The position numbers and the translations under genes were made by a program. A stretch of DNA of 64,000 nucleotides, from the NCBI GenBank assembly GCA_036768485.1, contig JAVLUZ010000507.1, positions 434,001-498,000 on the forward strand, read 5' to 3'. The notes beneath the pieces are model-generated. The model had not been told where the DNA came from. It did not search any database and saw only the letters and a list, made by a program, of their open reading frames with translations. This stretch comes from Mermis nigrescens. Its lineage: Eukaryota; Nematoda; Enoplea; Mermithida; Mermithidae. Positions 61,101 through 64,000 of this stretch are shown here, piece after piece (positions within the stretch are counted from its first letter, which is position 1; each line of letters starts with the position of its first letter).

Positions 61101-64000
61101 TTAAGTTTAGGCTTAGACTTTGTGACACTCAAAAAGACACAAAAACCTTTTCTCATCTTATAATGTAATGTAATGTAATTTCATGTTTGTTATGTAATCT
61201 TTATTTTCGTAGAAACACTAGTCATGCAAAAAGCAGTAAAAAACGATAAAAAACGATGAAAGATATTAGAATATAAACTTTATTTTATACCTCTATATAA
61301 AGAGTGAGCCCAAAAAGGCTATGCCTTAATATCACCAGTCACAATTTCGGCTAATCTGGTCATGAACTTCTAAATCGACCTTTTAGATAGATAAAAATGC
61401 CCTTATTCAAATTGTGCAAAAAAAATTAGCCATCGGTCAGCGATTCGGATGCTAATTAGTAAAATTAAAAAGAATTTGTTAATTAAAAAAGCGAAAATAA
61501 AAACCAAAATTGCTCCGACGATGTTTAGGAGATAAATAAGTACGTCGATTTCGTGAACGTCATGTCGTACGATTTGCACGGAGCGTGGGATCCGGTCACC
61601 GGCCACAACAGCCCCTTGCACGACAAAACCTTCTCCATCGAAATAGCCATGGACGCCTGGGTTTCCGGCGGGTTGGACAAAAGTAAGGCCATAGTGGGCC
61701 TAGCTTCGTACGGACGCGGTTGGAGACTGAGTAATTCCGCTAACGCCGGCGTCGGCGCCCCGGCATCGGGAGAGGCGTCCGCGAAACCGTTCACGCAGAC
61801 GGCAGGCTATATTGCCTATTACGAAGCTTGCACGGATATCGATAATGGAGCTAAAAGGTTTATGTTCTCTCATGGCTCTTTTATCTGTAGATTGGCCCAG
61901 TAAGGAACGGTACAAGCCAGTGTTTTAAAAGGTAAGGATTTTTCACAAGATAAAAAGATAAAGATAAAGTTGAAATTTTAAAATCTTGAAGATAAAGATA
62001 GAGATAAAGACAAAGATACAAAATTAAGAAAGATAAAGATAATTTGTAAGATAACCAAAAAGATAAAGATAAAGATAAAGTGTAAATATTGTCGCCTGAC
62101 CTAGGAGAATGATGAGCGAAGCAATACACGAGAGTAAGTGATAAAAAGCAGCCAACTGAATACCCTAACTTTTACACCTAAGGTCAAAGAGGTGATAGTC
62201 ATTAACCACACACAAACGTAGGTTTGGTGGTTTACCCATGGTCTGACTCACCCACGTACTACTACTACTACAGGCTGACAGCAAGTCACTTCTTTCCTTT
62301 CACAAGCATCAAAACCCTGCTCTGTGCGCCACTGCAAAGTATAGTCGCAACAGTTATTGATTTTTTAACTCCTCTATTTTTCCTAGGCTCAGACATAGAT
62401 TAACGTGGGTGCTAGTAGTAGTACTCCCGCTAAGATCGGTATCACTCCCGCTTACTTAGGTCGATATACAGGCATTAGTTTGGGCCGCACGCCGTGGGAT
62501 TTAAATAATCGTTTTCTTTTCTTTTCTTGAATTGCAGTAAAACTTTAATGCGTCTAGATGTATTTCACGTCAAACCTGTATTTTATATTACGTGCTAACT
62601 TATGTACATACTTTATCTTTTCAAGCAAGATAAATTCATATCAAAAAGATAAAGATAAAAATAAAGATGGCTTGTGATTTTTCCAAAAGATAAAGATAAA
62701 GATAAAATAAAGAAATCGTCAAGGTAAAGGTAAAGATATCTTATCTTTATCTTTATCTTGCTGAAAAGATAAATATAAAGATATCTTTTACAACACTGGT
62801 ACAAGCACGAATGTAACAGTGTGAATCATTTCTTAGAAAAAATTCCATAAATGTCAACAAGAAAATTGAGCCTAAAAAGTCAGAGAATTAACATTCTGGT
62901 AATAAAAAAGACGTATAAATACTTACGGGCATAGGGAATTGAAGGGTGTACACCATACCTGGGCGCGGGGGTTAGGGGGGTATGCACCCCAACCAAAATA
63001 CCCTCCAAGAAACCAAAACACCCCAGCCCCTAAAATTCAATATTTGAAAATTTTTTCTGTTTTTTCGAAATTTTTGATGTCAATGGGTAATGCTCAATGA
63101 GAAACGTCAAAAATTGGTGTTTTTTCGCCATGCCACCATTTCTAAGGCCATTTTTTGACATTTGAAACAATTTTGCATTCTTCCCAGAACTTTAGTGGGG
63201 CCCACCTATGGCATGCACCCCTCAGAAAGCCGAATATCCCCCATAAACCAAATCCTGAAAGAATTTGATTCGTGTGATTTTTTGTTTTCCTCGCAATTTC
63301 TTGATGCCAATGGATAGTGCTCGATGCGAAACGTTGACAAATCGTGTTTTTACCGCCAGATCACCATTTTAAGTCCATTTGTCGACTTTTGGAAAACCAT
63401 GCACCCCCAGAATTTGAGTGCTGCCCATCTATTCATGTAAGTGCATGCAGGCCCGTATCCAGTATTTGGCCAAGGCGTGGAGGTGCTGACCCAACATAGC
63501 TCGTTCTATATCTCGTCAAATTGTCGAGATAAATCGCAAAACGCATTCTTTGACATACTTTTTCCATTAAGGCCATAACATACGAACCTTCCGATAAAGT
63601 TTTTTGTATTCAAAAAGAGTCGTTTTTTCTAATTGCGCTTAAAGCAAAATTACACAAAGTACTTAACATTTGGCGCAAGTAGCCAACAATATCAAGATAT
63701 CGCATCAAAAACATAAAAGTTTTTCATTTTTCGTGCATTACCTTTCAAAATTTTTTTGGCCTTAATTGGGGCCTGCCGCCCCTTCCCTCCAACCAACCCT
63801 AAATACGGTCCCACCTGCGTGTCCCTACGCACTAAAAAGTTTACTAGCGCGTATCCTGCAGGCAGTACGACGACTACAGCGAAAATCCTTATTACGTCTC
63901 CGGATCGGATTGGTTTTCGTACGACGACGTCCAAAGCATCAAGGCGAAAGTGAAATGGACGCGAGAGCAGGGCTACGGGGGCGCTTTTTTCTGGGCGCTG
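55051..64000 (+). CDS. GH18 chitinase, secreted (five exons, runs off the window)
   Basis: Model: 55051-55152, 55910-56110, 56966-57265, 61529-61857, 63862-64000+. All junctions are in phase. Function by family: hydrolysis of beta-1,4-GlcNAc bonds in chitin by substrate-assisted catalysis, secreted. Seen in order: signal peptide, RGCYFTSWAQY (strand 1), KVLISVGG (strand 3), DGVDIDWE (strand 4, catalytic Glu near residue 150 from the second Met), FVNVMSYDLHG (strand 6), YGRGW, and YGGAFFWAL (strand 8) at the window edge. The catalytic DxxDxDxE motif is complete, so it looks active rather than a chitinase-like lectin. Any Ser/Thr linker or chitin-binding domain would lie beyond 64000. The intron between exons 3 and 4 is 4.3 kb and holds several transposon pieces. 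Confidence 0.93.
55910..56110 (+). CDS. Chitinase exon 2 (first GH18 strand)
   Basis: Acceptor AATTTTTAG, donor CAG|GTTTGT, phase 0 on both sides, 67 codons. Contains RGCYFTSWAQYKAEPWKY, CLCTHIFYAFAD and EWNDLELYQKV, the standard opening of the GH18 barrel. Confidence 0.92.
56211..56433 (-). mobile_element. MITE-A copy in chitinase intron 2, perfect target duplication
   Basis: CATATCTGGGCGTGG / CCCAGCTATG ends, 223 bp, flanks ATGGTGGG exactly on both sides. Confidence 0.92.
56966..57265 (+). CDS. Chitinase exon 3 (catalytic motif)
   Basis: Acceptor ATATTATTTAG, donor CCG|GTAAGA, 100 codons, phase 0. Begins PNLKVLISVGGASRSYNFP and carries GFDGVDIDWEFP with the proton-donor Glu at exon residue 52; LLLTIAVTA follows. 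GC-rich compared with flanking DNA. Confidence 0.95.
57529..57751. mobile_element. CATGCATGTAAC-type hAT MITE in the chitinase intron
   Basis: Ends CATGCATGTAAC / GTTACATGTTTG with GGTCAAGC and GGTCAGGC on either side (7 of 8). The interior TTGGCCAAAAAGGGCCAA is shared with the copies at 14990 and 15801. Confidence 0.8.
57927..57941. repeat. GGCGCGAAGCGCC hairpin
   Basis: Perfect GGCGC/GCGCC stem with a 3-base loop, same motif as at 8798, 16279, 18500, 19280, 20707, 20951, 24221 and 35348. Confidence 0.7.
58200..59170. repeat. TTTACAC/GTGTAAA-rich tract in chitinase intron 3
   Basis: Several diverged units with GGAGGTGTAAAGTT.AAG, AAAA.ATATTTTTGC and TTTTTCTGTCAACTT-like words; related to 23140-23700. 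Confidence 0.6.
59171..61528. other. Rest of chitinase intron 3
   Basis: AT-rich; apart from a deleted MITE-A copy, no gene or element was recognised. Confidence 0.5.
60096..60220 (+). mobile_element. Internally deleted MITE-A copy
   Basis: CATATGTGAGCAACACC start, TCAAAGGTCAAAAAAGGG, then a jump to GGGTGCATACCCC and the end CCCTCTTATG; the middle is missing. Confidence 0.75.
61529..61857 (+). CDS. Chitinase exon 4
   Basis: Acceptor GATGTTTAG, donor AAAAG|GTTTAT, leaves phase 2. Codes EINKYVDFVNVMSYDLHGAW, the FSIEIAMDAWVSGGL helix, GLASYGRGW and GYIAYYEAC, all GH18 landmarks. Joins exon 3 (ADVP|EINKYVDF) without a missing segment. Confidence 0.93.
61918..62798. mobile_element. Non-autonomous hAT element 3 (AAAGAT-rich ends)
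   Basis: Inverted ends CAGTGTTTTAAAA / TTTTACAACACTG and a perfect 8-bp duplication GTACAAGC (61910-61917, 62799-62806). Clusters of AAAGAT lie at 61948-62080 and 62650-62780, the latter partly as inverted ATCTTT. It lies in the chitinase intron between exons 4 and 5. No coding potential seen. Confidence 0.9.
62954..63210 (-). mobile_element. MITE-A copy in chitinase intron 4
   Basis: CATACCTGGGCGCGG / GCCCACCTATG ends with full interior; flanks match weakly. Confidence 0.85.
63211..63437 (-). mobile_element. Second MITE-A copy, adjacent
   Basis: Begins at GCATGCACCCCTCAG without a proper right end and runs through GCCAATGGATAGTGCTCGAT to TGCTGCCCATCTATTCATG. A tandem arrangement with the preceding copy. 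Confidence 0.75.
63862..64000 (+). CDS. Chitinase exon 5 (cut by the window end)
   Basis: Acceptor GTATCCTGCAG; the first base completes the split Arg codon AG|G. Codes QYDDYSENPYYVSGSDWFSY and VKWTREQGYGGAFFWAL; the Asp expected next is outside the window. Confidence 0.93.

Noticed and set aside
61948..62780. CRISPR-like or simple microsatellite arrays of GATAAA
   Set aside because: No spacers; better explained as subterminal repeats of a hAT element with an 8-bp target duplication.

Overview
The window is a stretch of an animal (invertebrate) nuclear genome. The coding signal is split into GC-richer exons with GT/AG borders inside AT-rich introns, introns and intergenic DNA are packed with DNA transposons, and there are no operons or bacterial signals. 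The gene set (secreted GH18 chitinase with signal peptide, group III secreted phospholipase A2, PRCC-family nuclear protein) fits an arthropod or another ecdysozoan. I cannot name the species.

Three genes could be rebuilt by eye with matching intron phases. (1) A PRCC-like gene on the minus strand, 9994 down to 1666, three exons, predicted 420 codons. Its conserved C-terminal tail sits on an 87-base last exon 4.6 kb from the previous one. (2) A secreted group III phospholipase A2 precursor on the plus strand, 27482-30874, three exons, predicted 346 codons: signal peptide, long propeptide, a dibasic processing site, then a catalytic domain with its Ca-loop and His-Asp pair. (3) A GH18 chitinase on the plus strand from 55051 to beyond the window end, five exons visible, with the catalytic DGVDIDWE motif. 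A possible vWA-like terminal exon (38464-38849) and a decayed protein-primed DNA polymerase B fragment (45863-46283, minus) are weaker calls.

The rest is mostly mobile DNA. A roughly 235-290 bp hAT-type MITE family ('MITE-A', termini CATAGGTGGGC/GCCCACGTATG, 8-bp target duplications) has more than 20 copies. Three larger non-autonomous hAT elements were delimited exactly by their 8-bp duplications: 11102-11948, 15237-17806 and 61918-62798. Each carries clusters of its own hexanucleotide just inside the ends (GGGGCC, CCTCGG, AAAGAT). A second type ('T family', TA target, GTCTGTTTC termini, about 520 bp) carries an internal tRNA-like block with A- and B-box-like motifs in all three full copies. 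There are also a foldback element, palindrome-bearing and hairpin-bearing repeats, an 81-bp satellite, and large degenerate tracts rich in TTTACAC/GTGTAAA words.

Layout: 1-10 kb PRCC-like gene with repeat-filled introns; 10.8-24.4 kb nested transposons and dispersed repeats, no gene seen; 24.4-27.5 kb largely unique AT-rich DNA; 27.5-30.9 kb PLA2; 31-54 kb gene-poor, with TA-type and hAT-type MITEs, the vWA-like exon, the polymerase relic and TTTACAC-rich tracts; 55-64 kb chitinase, whose introns hold several transposons.
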